This document shows positions 1-11,394 of a DNA stretch of 64,000 bases, piece by piece. Origin of the DNA: Siphonodentalium dalli (Eukaryota > Mollusca > Scaphopoda > Gadilida > Siphonodentaliidae); assembly GCA_032622095.1 (NCBI GenBank), contig CP136065.1, positions 69,097,675-69,161,674 of the forward strand, read 5' to 3'. A model generated the notes under the pieces. That model ran no database searches. It was not told where the DNA came from and saw only the letters and a program-made list of their open reading frames with translations. Position numbers and translations under genes: made by a program. Numbering within the stretch: position 1 is the stretch's first letter; the number at the start of each line of letters is the position of its first letter.

Positions 1-326
1 AAAGGGCGTAAACTCAAGCCACTCATCGCGTTTTGTATACACAATAACTTAAATGAGTATATGGTACTATTGTGCATATAATATACCACTTGTTTGATAC
101 ATTTACAAAAGTTACTCGACAATGACAAATTGTATTTTCGCATTCCGGCTAATCTGCCATCCGTAACATTAATTCGTACTCAACATACTTTCAAATGATG
201 GTAATCTCGTAACTTATTCTACGACTCATAGACTATAGAAACCAACAAAACATTTGAGTATATTATCCATTTAACGTGTCTGTCATTCAATTGTGAAAAC
301 ACTTGTTAAATGTGATCTAATTGCAG
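1..326 (+). other. intron of lectin copy A (duplicate of gene B intron)
   Basis: This stretch is clearly similar to 19722-19928, the intron in front of the last exon of lectin gene B. Shared words include TTCGCATTCCGGCTAATCTG and the acceptor region TGTGATCTAATTGCAG. It is therefore the end of the last intron of a further lectin copy whose earlier exons lie left of the window. No coding signal of its own was seen. Confidence 0.75.
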
Positions 327-383
327 ATTACCCTTGAATTAGAAGATCACTTCATTGATGGGAACGATATATCCCAAGAAGGA
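327..383 (+). pseudogene. C-type lectin last exon, copy A, cut by a LINE
   Basis: After a good acceptor (TCTAATTGCAG, ending at 326) the sequence matches the start of exon 3 of lectin gene B and encodes a FIDGNDI-like stretch. Homology stops at about 383, exactly where the ATTG-rich tail of the minus-strand LINE begins. Relative to gene B there is also one extra base near 332, which puts TGA in frame almost at once. The copy is dead twice over, by frameshift and by insertion. I did not find the missing right half of the exon on the far side of the LINE, so the insertion was probably accompanied or followed by a deletion. Confidence 0.75.
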
Positions 384-2965
384 TTGATTGATTGATTGTT
401 TATTGGTGATATAATGAATACTTATGTATATTACAATTATAATACAAGAAGAGTATAACATTATATCACCAGGGGGTGACATAATCTCGAGGACTGTCTT
501 CCTGTCATCCCCTGGCGCAGATTTGGTGATTAATAATGCCTGATTATATAATCAACGTATGCACACAAACATGTGAGTGATTTCAAGTGGTGTCTCTGGT
601 CCACAACTAAGCTCTTTTCTTGAATGAGTAATTGGTTATTGCAGGAGAGATGATGCTCGGTGAGTCAATTATCACAATCACAAGCGATGGGCATATATAG
701 ATTATTCTTGCGAGACATGGGTGGTTATACAGTCAGTACATCGGGGGTTGTCGCAATTTACTATCAGTTGATAATGACATATATACTTTTTGGTGTATTC
801 GGCTTTGAATGTAGATTTGCTCCAGATATATTTCGCATCACAACTGACGTCTGAACAAATGTTGATGAAAGAAAAGACTGGTAGTTCAGAGCTAAATGTT
901 GTTTTCGGAGTATGCGATATTAGTTGACCATATTGTCTGGTTTAATTTTTTGACGTTTCAAAATAATTAATAAATGAAGTTGGTAGCCTATCATAGTGCC
1001 AATCGTGCACGAAGAGTGATGTATGTAAACGATATAGGTCATCGAATTTCAAAATGTGTTCAGATATAAAGAGTGGGTCGGTGTGACTATTATATTTTTT
1101 TCTACATATGACTCTCATTGCTCGCTTCTGTAAGGTGGTTATTCTGCCTGTACTTTTTGAATGGCCCCAAATTTGGAGTGCATATAACAAGTGACTGTGA
1201 CTTAACGAGAAGTACAACGATTTTAGAGATTTAGTTGTTAATAGATGTTTTACCCTATTCAGACAGCATATGGCCTTGGAAATTGTTGAGCAAATTATTT
1301 CAACGTGTGCTTTAAATTTCAAGTTTTCGTCTATTTTGACACCCACAAATTTGACAGAATTCTCCACATTGCGGTTGCCAACTTGTATAAGTTATTTTCC
1401 ATTTAATGATATTTTCATTTGAGTTGATTTATGTTCGTTATTAGGGGGTGCATCATTATATATTGGCATTTCTCGATATTTATTTTCAGTTTATTACTGC
1501 AACACCACTGATATACTTTAAAAAGTTCGTCATTTGCTGTACTTTTAAGTCGTTTGATATTGCAATCAGACGTATAAAGAGTTGTATCATCTGCGAATGA
1601 CAGAGTTTTCATTGACGTCGATTTGTGTACGTCATTTGCGTACAATAAAAACATTATTGGTCCAAGAATAGAGCCTTGTGGTACACCACACGTTATCGTC
1701 CTGTGAGTAGATACATTATTAGCATATTCAACACATTGACTTCTCGTTTCCAGGTAGCTCCTAAACCAGTTGAGAGCAATACCTCGTATTCCGTAAAAGT
1801 GCATTTTAGATAGGAGTATTTCATGAGAGACGGTATCGAATGCCTTTGAGAGGTCTATAAATATGGCTCATGTTGAGTCTCTTGTTGACTTGTCGTTATT
1901 TTTAGTTACGTGTTTCAAAAGATGTAACATAGGATGCGTAGTTGAGTGAGATTTGCGGAAGCCATATTGATGTTCGTACAAAATGTTAAATCTTTTTGAC
2001 ATTATTTTTTCCAACAATTTAGAAAATGAAGGGAGAATACTGATTGGGCGATAGTTGTTAAACTTTTGGGGGTCACCATTTTTGAAAATAGGTATTACTT
2101 TTGCTATTTTCATTTTTTGTAGGAAATATTCCTTGTGACAGCGATATGTTGTATATGTGATTTAGAGGGGATGCAATTTGGTATATAGATTCTTTTAGAA
2201 GTTTGGATGACATCCCATGAGTATCTGTACTATTCGACTATTTCTTGTTCCGTTGTCTCTTCGATCCACATGTTATTAGCATATTCACCGGTGAGATATT
2301 TTCTGTAATTGGCGATGGAAGACAATGCCACTTCATTTGATATAGCAGTGCCAATTCCAGAAAAGAATTCATTGAATTTGTCTGCAATTTTCTTAGGATC
2401 GTCGATTACTTCATTTTCATGTGTAAAAGATAATGGCGGTTTTGGCATAATTCTCGTATTTTTTATTAATCCGCGTAAAATACTCCAAGTCTTTTTAATG
2501 TCGCGTTTATTTTGTTCCAACAAATTCTCATAGTAACCACTTTTACATAATCTTTTCACTTTGTTGAATAGTTTGCAATATGCTGTGTACTTTTGTATGT
2601 TGATCTCATTTGGTTTCTTAAGTTTTTTCTTGAGTAGTTTGCTTTTTGTTTGCGATGATTTTAGTAGACCCGTTGTCATCCAAGGCATGTGTTTGGTGTA
2701 TTTGCTAGTACTATTTGTTTGAATTTAGGAGAAGACAGCATTAAAAATATCTAGATAAATTTCAAGAAAAGTATTATAAGCTTCGTTCGCACAGCTAATA
2801 TTAATAACGCAACCGAAATATGTCTTTAATTTCTCTATATTAGCTCTCGAAAAGTTTCTATGAGTGTGAGGAGTAGATATACGTTTGAGATTTGTGTCCG
2901 CCGATTCTAATGCAAATATCGCGAAATGGTCTTTCCCCTTGTACTCCGTGTGTGTATTCATTGCG
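384..2965 (-). mobile_element. 5'-truncated CR1/L2-group LINE with ATTG-type tail
   Basis: This is a non-LTR retrotransposon read on the minus strand. The 3' end lies at about 384 and ends in (CAAT)n, seen as GATTGATTGATTG on the + strand. The minus-strand reading frames between 2976 and 942 line up in order with the LINE at 4457-7551: the end of the endonuclease (KDHFAIF near 2930), the linker with WMTTGLL, RT with NYRPISILPSFSKLLEK, HQYGFRKSHST and the catalytic FADDT block, then the C-terminal block with KKYNSHTDPLF. The 5' end is lost inside the endonuclease domain, a usual outcome of incomplete target-primed reverse transcription. The element has inserted into lectin exon copy A. Confidence 0.88.
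469..515 (-). other. LINE 3'-UTR stem-loop with AAGACAG loop
   Basis: On the minus strand CCAGGGGATGACA pairs with TGTCACCCCCTGG (12 of 13 positions). The enclosed loop contains GGAAGACAGTCC, which can itself form a small GGA/TCC hairpin. The same architecture recurs in three other LINE 3' ends in this window (7985-8027, 38616-38659, 62571-62613). A recognition structure for the element's own reverse transcriptase is a reasonable inference, because 3' stem-loops do this in stringent-type LINEs such as UnaL2. Confidence 0.7.
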
Positions 2966-2976
2966 ACAACGCCCAT
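942..2976 (-). pseudogene. LINE endonuclease/reverse transcriptase remnant
   Basis: Coding remnant of the minus-strand LINE, broken into at least five open stretches: 2976-2725, 2688-2230, 2113-1868, 1804-1415 and 1367-942. In order they carry the end of the APE-type endonuclease, the endonuclease-RT linker, RT fingers (RPISILPSF), RT palm ([20 protein letters not shown] and FADDTTLY, which holds the catalytic aspartates) and the C-terminal region with IWGHS. Many stops and frameshifts separate the pieces, so no working enzyme can be made. It is related to, but clearly diverged from, the plus-strand LINE next door, so I treat it as a different family or an older subfamily. Confidence 0.85.
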
Positions 2977-3069
2977 TACAAATTACCCCAATTGACCGAC
3001 GTGATTCCCCTATTTACCAGACTGCAATCATGTGACAATGTTTTCATTCGTGGGTATGTCGATAGCGCA

Positions 3070-3516
3070 GAGTACCCGGCGTATGTGCCATACAGAGTAC
3101 CCGGCGTATGTGCCATGTAGAGTACCCGACGTATGTGCCACGCAGAGTACCCCGCGTTTGCACCATACAAAGTACCAGGCGTAGGTGCCATGCAGAGTAC
3201 CAGGCCTATGTGCCATGCAGATTACCAGACGTATGTACCATGCAGAGTGCCAGGCATATGTGTCACGCAGAGTACCCCGCGTTTGTGCCATGCAGAGAAC
3301 CCCGCGTTTGTGTCATGCAGAGTACCAGGCGTATGTGCCATGCAGAGTACCAGGCGTATGTGCCATGCAGATTACCAGACGTATGTACCATGCAGAGTGC
3401 CAGGCATATGTGTCACGCAGAGTACCCCGCGTTTGTGCCATGCAGAGTACCCCGCGTTTGTGTCATGCAGAGTACCCCGCGTTTGTGTCATGCAGAGTAC
3501 CAGGCGTATGTGCCAT
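3070..3516. repeat. 25-bp minisatellite with 150-bp higher-order repeat
   Basis: About 18 tandem units of the type GTACCCGGCGTATGTGCCAT plus CAGA; 25 bp per unit is read directly from the spacing. Variant units recur at 150 bp (the ATTACCAGAC variant starts at 3221 and again at 3371), so a block of six units was itself duplicated. Since 25 is not a multiple of 3, each frame cycles through all phases. All three + frames happen to be free of stops over much of the array, which creates long meaningless reading frames. Confidence 0.95.
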
Positions 3517-3861
3517 TAATCAGGACGATGTTGGATTAAGTGTCAGACGCACGTTTTGCCAAAAATGTCCTGGTATTTAAAAATCGATTTTCTCGAAATC
3601 TGTCAGGAATATCTTTGTGAAATCTCATATAAGCCACTTGAAGAAATCTACATTATATAATAATATGCTTTGGCTATTTCTTATTAAGTGCAAATTACGC
3701 ATACTGTCTTTGATCAGTCTCAGTTTTATATGTGTATGTTGGTATATATCTGCAGATATCGGTAATATGTAGTCGTGCCTGTTTTTGCCGCTCTATTTGA
3801 TAATTCACGTGGTCGCCTTTACTATTGTTGACAATGTGTAAATGAGCATGGTCACGTCGCG

Positions 3862-4010
3862 TTGATTTGATTGGCTGTCCGCGATTTAACTATTTTACGG
3901 CTTCCCATGGTTGGCTGAATTGTTCAACGATAATGGTCGCGTGACCTTTCTCACACAGATAATTTTATGTCATGATTGAGCGGATATTTCCCGTCGATTT
4001 GATTGGCTGT
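3862..4010 (+). promoter_or_regulatory. duplicated CCAAT-like segment, possible LINE 5' UTR
   Basis: TTGATTTGATTGGCTGT at 3862-3878 recurs as TCGATTTGATTGGCTGT at 3994-4010, each followed about 30-40 bp on by a TGGTTGGCTGAA or GGTGGCTGAA word. The ATTGG words are CCAAT boxes on the other strand. Tandemly repeated promoter-like units are known from LINE 5' UTRs. Assignment to this element is inference from position only. Confidence 0.35.
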
Positions 4011-4456
4011 TCCAAATGATTTTTTCCCACGGTGGCTGAAGGCTAATGACAGCTGGTTTTCCCCGCGAAAATTGTTTCGTGATTTCACCGTTCGTTGTCT
4101 CGAAATATTATGGAATACTGGGACATGTCACGATTCAACATTAAAGAAATAACATGATTTTTCCTGACTATATTCCAAGTATTTATAATGCGATTTAAAC
4201 ATGCCAGTCGATAGTCTCCAGTTTGGCGACATTTTCACTATAATGACCGTACATAAAATGTTTTCTTTTTCTCAGTTTATTTTTTTATTTGTTTGCAATG
4301 TTTTATGTCTACACCATGTATATAACCCCTGCTCTGCCAGTTTGCTGCCTATTTGTGTGAATACCGTGGACATCTTATTCATATCTTTATCTGAACTACG
4401 ATTTGATGAATATTTAACTATTTTTTGTTGTGAAATCGAGGGAGCTCCTAATAATT

Positions 4457-7400
4457 ATGGCAGGTAACATTTCATTGGATGAGATCCAGAATAACGATGA
4501 ATTCAATTTGCAAAATACATTAACCCAACTAAGCATAAGTGCAGACGAGACGGTAATTTCGGAAACAATAACTCACTGTAACTATCATTCTCCAACTGAG
4601 TTTCAGTCTAAATATCAAGACAATGACAAAACCTTTTCTGCATTTAGTTTAAATTGTCAAAGTCTAAATGCTCATTGGGACGACTTTCAACAATTGATTT
4701 GCGAAATGCAAGGAAATGGAACCCAGATGTGTGTGATCGCTCTACAAGAGATTTTTAGAATCCGAGACAGCGAGAGCTATGAAATGTCGGGATACCATTC
4801 TCTTTTATATAAAACTAGACCAGAGGGGGACGACGGTAGAGGGGGAGTGGGCATGTTTATTCGAGATGATTTGAAGTTCACAATTAGAGATGACTTGTCT
4901 GTTTTTATTCCCCACGTATTTGAATCAATTGTTGTAGAAATATTTTTTGGAAGAAACAAAAGTTTCATATGTGCATCGATATATCGACCAAATACCCCAC
5001 CACTTGCTGATTTGGATGCCTTTATACAGAAAATGGAGAATTTTACAAATTCTCTGCGATCTTCCGGAAAACGTGCCCTGATTTTAGGTGATTTTAATAT
5101 TAACCTTTTAAAATCAGAATCGCATTCCAAAACGAATGAATTTCTCAATAACATGTACTCTGACTGTTTTCAACCAGTTATCTATAAACCGACACGAGTA
5201 ACTGGATACTCTGCTACACTCATTGACCATATTTATAGCAATAATTGCGAAAACAAGATGGAAGCTGGTATTATTCTGACTGATGTATCAGATCATTTTG
5301 GAGTCTATTACATGGAAAATTTCAATGATACTTTATGTATACCAGATATGAAATCTAAAAGGCAATTCACAAAAAAACATATGGATGACTTCAAACGCTG
5401 CTTGCTTGCTGCCGACTTCTCTCCAATACTCAATGAACTCGATCCAAATTATTCATATACTAAATTCTCTGAGATAGTCCAGACTGCATTTCAGAAATCC
5501 TTTCCATTAATTTCCAACAAATCAAAGAAGCATGTTAAGAATCATAAATGGATGACAAATGGTCTTTTAGCCTCATCAGATATGAAACATCGTTTGTATA
5601 AAAAATATCTTAAAACACCAAATAGCCTGAATAGAGAAACATACAAAAACTACTGTAAAGTTTTCAATAAAGCAAAACGTAACTGTAAATTAACTTATTA
5701 TAAGCGGATTTTGGAATATAATAGGCGCAATATGAAGAAAACATGGGAAATTCTAAATACAGTTATTAAACGGGGACGAAAGCAAAGCATGCCGAATATA
5801 ATATCTGTTAATGGAGTTGATAAAACTAATGCCCATGATATTACTGATGAATTTAATAAATTTTTCGCAGATGTAGGCAGTCGTGTATCTTCCAATATAC
5901 CTATCGCTGGCAGGACGGCAGAATCATATCTGAAGGGTTCGTATATGAAGAGCTTTTGTATGTTCCCGACATCATCCGCAGAAATAGTTACATTGTCAAA
6001 TGCATTACATTCCAAACAGAGTTGTGGACACGACAATATATCCATTTCACTGGTCAAATTGATTAGTCCCGAAATTGCTAATCCTCTATCACATATAATT
6101 AATAGATCTTTTTAAACTGGAATAGTTCCTTCGGAAATGAAAATTGCAAAGGTAGTACCAGTTCATAAATCTGGAAATCGTCAAATTCTGGACAACTATA
6201 GGCCAATCAGTATCCTACCTTCGTTTTCTAAATTACTGGAAAAGGCTATGTATAATAGGCTTATTCACTTTGTCGACAAACATAATATCGTACACCAGCA
6301 TCAATATGGATTCAGGAAAAACCATTCAACAATCCATCCAATCTTCCATTTACTCGAAAATATTTGTATAGAGAACAACAAAAGATCAAAAGACTTTACC
6401 ATGGCAGTTTTCTTAGACCTATCAAAAGCATTTGATACAATTGACCATAGTATTCTCTTGAAAAAACTTCACCATTATGGTATAAGAGGTATATCGAACG
6501 ATTGGTTCCGGAACTACTTGACTGACCGGAAGCAATACATTGCCATGCACGACTGTCGGTCTCCTACTATGGATATTAGTCTTGGGGTCCCTCAGGGGTC
6601 CATATTGGGTCCTCTCCTTTTTTTATTGTATGCGAATGATATTCGAAACTCAACAAATTTAAATCCCTTATCATTTGCTGATGACACAACAGTGTACAAA
6701 TCCGATACCAATATCTTGAAACTAGAACGTGAAATAAACCTTGAACTACAAAAGCTCTTCCAATGGTGTTGTGCGAACCGCCTTTCCTTAAATGCTAACA
6801 AAACACGCTACATTCTATTTGATCCTTCGAAATTGGTACCGAAAAGCGCACAAATTAATCTTGTAATCAATAATATTCCTGTTGAGCGAGTAGGCGAAGA
6901 TTTTAGGAAGAAAAGTGTAAAATTCCTAGGCATTGAAATGGATGAAAACCTCAACTATAATGCGCACATCTCCAAACTTTGCTCTAAAGTAGCGAATGCA
7001 AATTTCGCATTGAACAAAGTAAAAAAAAATCTCCCATTTAATGCTCTGAAGACACTTTACCACTCGCTTGTACATAGTTATCTCTTATATGACATAGAAA
7101 TTTGGGGTCATAGTAGGCACGCCCACAAACTATTCCTACTTCAAAAAAAGTCAATAAGAATTCTCAACAATAAAAAATATAATTCACACACTGACCCCCT
7201 CTTCAGTAGAAATAACATATTAAAATTAAATGACATTTACAAACTTGGAATATCCCTTTTAATGTTAGACTGGAGAAAAATGATAGACTGCCTGCATCGT
7301 TTAAATTCTACTTTGCAATTAATCAAGGGAACACTCGTCAAAATGGTTTGTTCAAAATTGCCAAATCACGAATAAAATCGCTTGACTCCTTTCCAACTTT

Positions 7401-7551
7401 TAAATTTCCTGCCATATGGAATGACTTAAACAAAAAGCTTCGAGAAGAGCCCTTTCGGGAGATATTCAGGAGAAAGTTCATTAGTGAATGTATTAGTTCC
7501 TATCCCACTGAAGTAACTTGTACAAATCCATATTGCCCGGAATGCCCATAA
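4457..7551 (+). pseudogene. LINE endonuclease-reverse transcriptase ORF, two lesions
   Basis: The frame starts best at ATG 4457. Residues about 60-300 form an APE-type endonuclease: LNCQSLN, ALQEIF (metal-binding E), a GGVGMFIRD strand, SIYRPN, LILGDFNINLL (catalytic D and N) and SDHFGVY (catalytic H). The RT follows with [63 protein letters not shown] and the catalytic FADDT, then a C-terminal block with KKYNSHTDPLF. One in-frame TAA interrupts it at 6113-6115 between the endonuclease-RT linker and the RT. A one-base shift lies in an A-run near 7275-7280; the ending continues in another frame to 7551. Everything else is open, so the copy is young but inactive as read. Confidence 0.92.
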
Positions 7552-7984
7552 TAATATCCCCATCTATTATGTATATATACACGTATTATATAAATGTTTA
7601 TGGCTCTCGTGCCATATTATTCAACTACACCAATGACATTTCCCGTCGTACATTGCTCCAGCTAATGTATGATTTTCTGACTGGATCTCATCCAATGGAA
7701 CCTCGCGAGTTATTCACCTAAATTTATGACCGTGGCTTTTCTAATTAATGATTGTAAATACAAGTAATACATAAAATGTTTTGCGTGATATGACCAATCG
7801 ATATAAATATATAGGTTAAACTCGCGTGGTCATTCATCCGTATGCTCCCTTGATTTCGAATTCGTTCCTAAATTATCCTATATACAAAATTGTATATTTT
7901 ATAATTGACCACAGTTATTCTATATAATATACCATCGTTCACGCAGCTTCCAGGCAGAGCAGAGTGTTATTTTAATGACTAATT

Positions 7985-8027
7985 GGGGTTGGCAGTAAGA
8001 CAGCCAATTATTGGATATGCCCTCCCC
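7985..8027 (+). other. LINE 3'-UTR stem-loop
   Basis: GGGGTTGGCA pairs with TGCCCTCCCC apart from two central mismatches. The loop reads GTAAGACAGCCAAT and contains an inner CCAAT/ATTGG hairpin. Structure and loop match those at 469-515, 38616-38659 and 62571-62613. Confidence 0.7.
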
Positions 8028-8177
8028 AGGCAAGGAGCAATCAGCCCATCTGGTGGATAGTTATCCCAGATGGGTTAGCATAGATTTTGTTGTATTTTCT
8101 TTTAATCTGTATTAACTTTATTATCTTCATTATTATTTGTGCATATTTTGTTGGAGTTGCTCTTTGTCAATAAATTA

Positions 8178-8204
8178 TCTCTCTCTCTCTCTCTCTCTCT
8201 CTCT
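8178..8204 (+). repeat. (CT)n tail of the LINE
   Basis: A pure CT run that directly follows TCAATAAATTAT at the end of the LINE. The truncated copy at 62.4 kb ends in the matching GA-rich run on the other strand, so the run belongs to the element and is not a chance microsatellite. Confidence 0.85.
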
Positions 8205-8205
8205 A

Positions 8206-8620
8206 TAAGCGATTACTGTGACACAATATATGAGAGCCATCGGTCCATTGCGTATTATGACCTCATTTACTTTACCTTTGAGGCCTGGAAAATATTAAAA
8301 ATTTCACTGTTTTCCGGTACCAAGAACTTCTGTAAAATAGATTATTTTCAAAAGTGCAGTTCATATATCAGGGTACCGTAACGTGCCACCCCTCGGGCTG
8401 TATTTCAGGACAACCTAGCGGTCAGTTGGGGGTGTTACATTTGTTACCCAATTGGGTAGGGGAAAAGTTCGCCTGATATTCCTTGCTGCAGGACTTGCCT
8501 TTAATATTTCCCAACTTCCAAGGGCGCTATATAAAATAAAACACTGAGTTCGATTGATAACTTTAATTAAATCAAAGTAAATTGTGGTTCTCTCTCGCTC
8601 TCTTCTTAGTATGGCGGTCT
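8206..8620. other. unassigned stretch with LTR-like edge
   Basis: No gene recognised. The words GGGGGTGTTACA (ending about 8441), or TGTAACACCCCC on the minus strand, resemble an LTR terminus, but no second LTR, primer-binding site or target duplication was found. The identity is open. Confidence 0.3.
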
Positions 8621-8937
8621 TCTTTGAGTAACACTCAGGTTACTCAATCTTCGCCAACTGGTCGTTTTCTTCGAGTAACTCTTAGGTTACTCAGTCTTCG
8701 CCAACTGGTCGTCTTCTTCTAGTAACTCTCGGATTACTCAATCTTCGCCAATTGGTCGTCTTCTTCGAGTAACTCTTAGGTTACTCAGTCTTCGCCAACT
8801 GGTCGTCTTCTTCGAGTAACTCTCAGGTTACTCAGTCTTCGCCAACTGGTCGTCTTCGAGTAACTCTTAGGTTACTCAGTCTTCGCCAACTGGTCGTCTT
8901 CTTCGAGTAACTCTCAGGTTACTCAGTCTTCGCCAAC
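8621..8937. repeat. 47-bp minisatellite with a hairpin in each unit
   Basis: About seven units of 47 bp (GGTCG at 8660 and 8707 gives the period); one unit lacks a TTC near 8845. Each unit holds GAGTAAC-tctcag-GTTACTC, a 7-bp stem with a 6-base loop, so the array is a chain of identical cruciform-capable hairpins. Stem changes in units are few. Confidence 0.95.
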
Positions 8938-8974
8938 TCTCGAAACTAGAGCTCTGATTCCCAACTTACCACTT

Positions 8975-9130
8975 AAAACTAATTTGAACTTGAACTGACT
9001 CGAACTGATTAGAAACTTAAACTCACTGAATCTGATTCTGCAGCGGTATTTATACCCTTGCTGGCCGGGATTGGAGGATCGAGAATGCAACCAATCAGAA
9101 GCGTTTCAAGATGTCTGAACTGACCAATGA
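8975..9130 (-). promoter_or_regulatory. core-promoter-like segment with TATA and CCAAT boxes
   Basis: On the minus strand there are CCAAT-type words (ATTGGTTGC from 9091-9095, CCAATCCCGG at about 9065-9074), then GGGTATAAATACC (TATA box, 9047-9054), then about 70 bp downstream a textbook donor AGTGGTAAGTTGG near 8975. The spacing is that of a pol II promoter with a short first exon. The hairpin minisatellite would lie inside the first intron. I found no coding exon downstream, so this could be the promoter of an LTR or DNA transposon. Confidence 0.4.
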
Positions 9131-9550
9131 GAAATTGGCGTGACTTTGTGTATTCAGGTAATCATTCACATGTGTTAAATATTCAATTAAGTGTTCTGGA
9201 TTACATAGGAAATGGCTTTGAGGCATTCACGGTAAGTGCGGTAACAGTGCGGTTACCGGTCATTTTATATTTCTTGAACTCCGTCAATTTGATGAAAATC
9301 TGTGATAATAAAAAGACTTTCGTATTTTCATTATCACCTGAATATAGCAACTATATAATTTGTATTTGGACAGGTAAAACGAGTCGGAATGTGGACTCGT
9401 ATTCTTGTAATAAGTCACCGCTGTTTTTGTTTGACCGAAATTTCGATTGACGTCAGATCATCAAAATGATCTCCAAATTGCTCCAAATTCTTCTCTAAAT
9501 TACTATTAAAACAAGTGACATTTGCAGATTATTTACGCAAATGTCCCAAG

Positions 9551-9592
9551 TCAAATGATTCAACTGTTTTTCCAGGATAACTAATCATTTGA
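9551..9592. repeat. short inverted repeat
   Basis: TCAAATGATT at 9551-9560 is mirrored by AATCATTTGA at 9583-9592 around a 22-base spacer. It may be a transposon end or a weak cruciform. The following 9593-10736 holds no recognised gene; the short open frames there show no known motif. Confidence 0.5.
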
Positions 9593-10736
9593 CACACCCG
9601 GTCTTCATCTTTCCGACGTCGGAAATGCGTAAAATGATTATTGTGAATATAGACAATATATCAAGTGATGATGCTTCAAAACCATGTATTCTGAACCAAG
9701 AACACACTTATATTGCCAGTTTATATCATAATTCTTAGAAATAGTTATCATAAATTGTGATTTGGAACGATAACAGTGTGCAGATTTTACGTTGACTTGT
9801 TTCTCTCTTTCGCCGTAGTAATGTGACGTGTCGGTGTTCTGAAACAGTGCCGTAATAACTAGTAAAGCTCCGGTGGGAACATAAAGTTCCGGGTGGCATA
9901 ACGACCACACCCCCTGAACATTACATTACCCACGCATTCGAAGTGCATGCGCCCTCTCATGCCGCACGAGATATTGACAGGCACCAACAGGTGAGTTTGG
10001 TAAGTATCCTCGGTACACGCTACCATCTATCAGATGAATTGTCAATTCGAACATGAATTGTTGTGTGAAGAAACTCATAATCTTTGTCAGCATCTGCCAT
10101 ATCATGCAGAATGTTTCATTATCTACTCTAAATATATCTTAGCATTGTCTGTTACTCAGAGCATGTCTATTACATCGCTCTATCAAAATCACCAATGGAT
10201 CAAGGCGTGTCCCTCTATTGCCATTCCTCCATATAACATTTCTCTCAGGCTTAAGGTGTGACTGTACTGTCTCCCTTTCTTACTACACCTAAAAACACCA
10301 TCGATGGCTCAGCGTTTGCAATTCTCTGCAACCCACTCTGGCCATATTAGCATCATCAGGGATATCGTCATCCCTTCGTCAAATAACCACTACTTTTTTA
10401 CCACAACTCCACATCAAGGATCAGGGTATTGTCCTCCCACTTCCCAAACAACAAGTTTCTCAGAGTTTCACACATCACTGCATGCATTGACAAAGAAACT
10501 TCATCACTTTGTCAAGTTCTAATGTGTCGAGACTTCTTTTTAACATCTTTCTAACAAAAGGTAAGTATTTGGTGAGTAACTTCTCTATTTCAGCATATAT
10601 TCCACAGAGTACACGACATTTCCCTCAATTTCTTTCCCCAACTCCCAGTTTTATCTCTGAGACATTTCATGAGAAATGTCACAGCTTTATCGTGATAGGT
10701 TGGGTAGATTTGAGTTAACAGAGATTGAGTATGTAT

Positions 10737-11035
10737 CAGTAATTCTGTAAAGTGTAAGCCAAATTAGATTGTATCGGGTACGGGTGCAGGTGGTAGTACA
10801 CTTGAAAGCCGGCACATAGCCTACTACTCTTCGATAAGCCCAAATGGTTCTTTAACGTGCCAAGGGCGTGATTCTCCCTTGACACGGCACAGCCATTAAC
10901 ATCCCCACGCACATGGGACAACATATAGTCAGGACCCCAATCCTGCTGTTGGAGCCCAGGGGTTGTGTTCTCATTTGCTCTGGCTATCTGGGACTCGATG
11001 CTCCCCCAGATAGCCACCACTTCCGTTTTCAACAT
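10737..11035. repeat. probable interspersed repeat
   Basis: The segment has a higher GC content than its surroundings and words such as GGTTCTTTAACGTGCC followed by GGGCGTGATTCTCCCTTG, a style I associate with dispersed repeats of marine invertebrates. No second copy is in this window, so the call rests on composition and recollection only. A run of C (about 11177-11189) follows. Confidence 0.25.
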
Positions 11036-11394
11036 ATATAAAGAAGTTGTGATATTTATGTCTACTATCTACATTTCACAACTTCCGGAGGCACATCTTC
11101 TCCAAGGGACACAACAGCAAATCGTCTTACTCAGCACTAATTTGCAGATACAACATATTAATTCTGGAAATTACAACCCCCCCCCCCCCTGGAAATAAAA
11201 ACAACAAATTATATTCAGCAATGAGGATAATTATTAATCAATAATAATCCAATTCTTTTTCAAACAAAAGAAAAAGTTTGTACCCTCTGGCACAATTTCT
11301 GTCATAGTTTTGACAATTATTCTACGAGCAGAGGAATGTTATTGTAATCACTATATTTCAGCTGCCAATATTTACTTCAAGAGGTAAGTTCATC

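Larger units (their letters stand above)
3841..8204 (+). mobile_element. near full-length CR1/L2-group LINE
   Basis: Plus-strand non-LTR retrotransposon. It has one large frame with an N-terminal endonuclease and a C-terminal reverse transcriptase (4457-7551), a ~630-bp 3' UTR with the shared stem-loop (7985-8027), AATAAA near 8170 and a (CT)n tail at 8178-8204. No separate first ORF was found. The 5' limit is uncertain: I start at 3841 because two copies of a GATTTGATTGGCTG-containing segment (3862 and 3994, 132 bp apart) look like a repeated 5' UTR. Truncated kin lies at 62396-62930. This is the youngest-looking LINE in the window. Confidence 0.8.

Noticed and set aside
2976-3580. Long overlapping ORFs on both strands over the 25-bp minisatellite (up to 143 codons)
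   Set aside because: They are products of a stop-free tandem repeat; every frame repeats the same cyclic peptide and none has a flanking gene structure.
4201-4467. 88-codon ORF just upstream of the LINE endonuclease, as a possible ORF1
   Set aside because: Hydrophobic low-complexity translation without CCHC, PHD or coiled-coil features; it overlaps the ATG of the main frame.
8206-9620. Complete LTR with TGT...ACA ends
   Set aside because: Candidate edges exist (TGTAACACCCCC, TGTGTCAAATG), but no paired LTR, primer-binding site, polypurine tract or target duplication was found.
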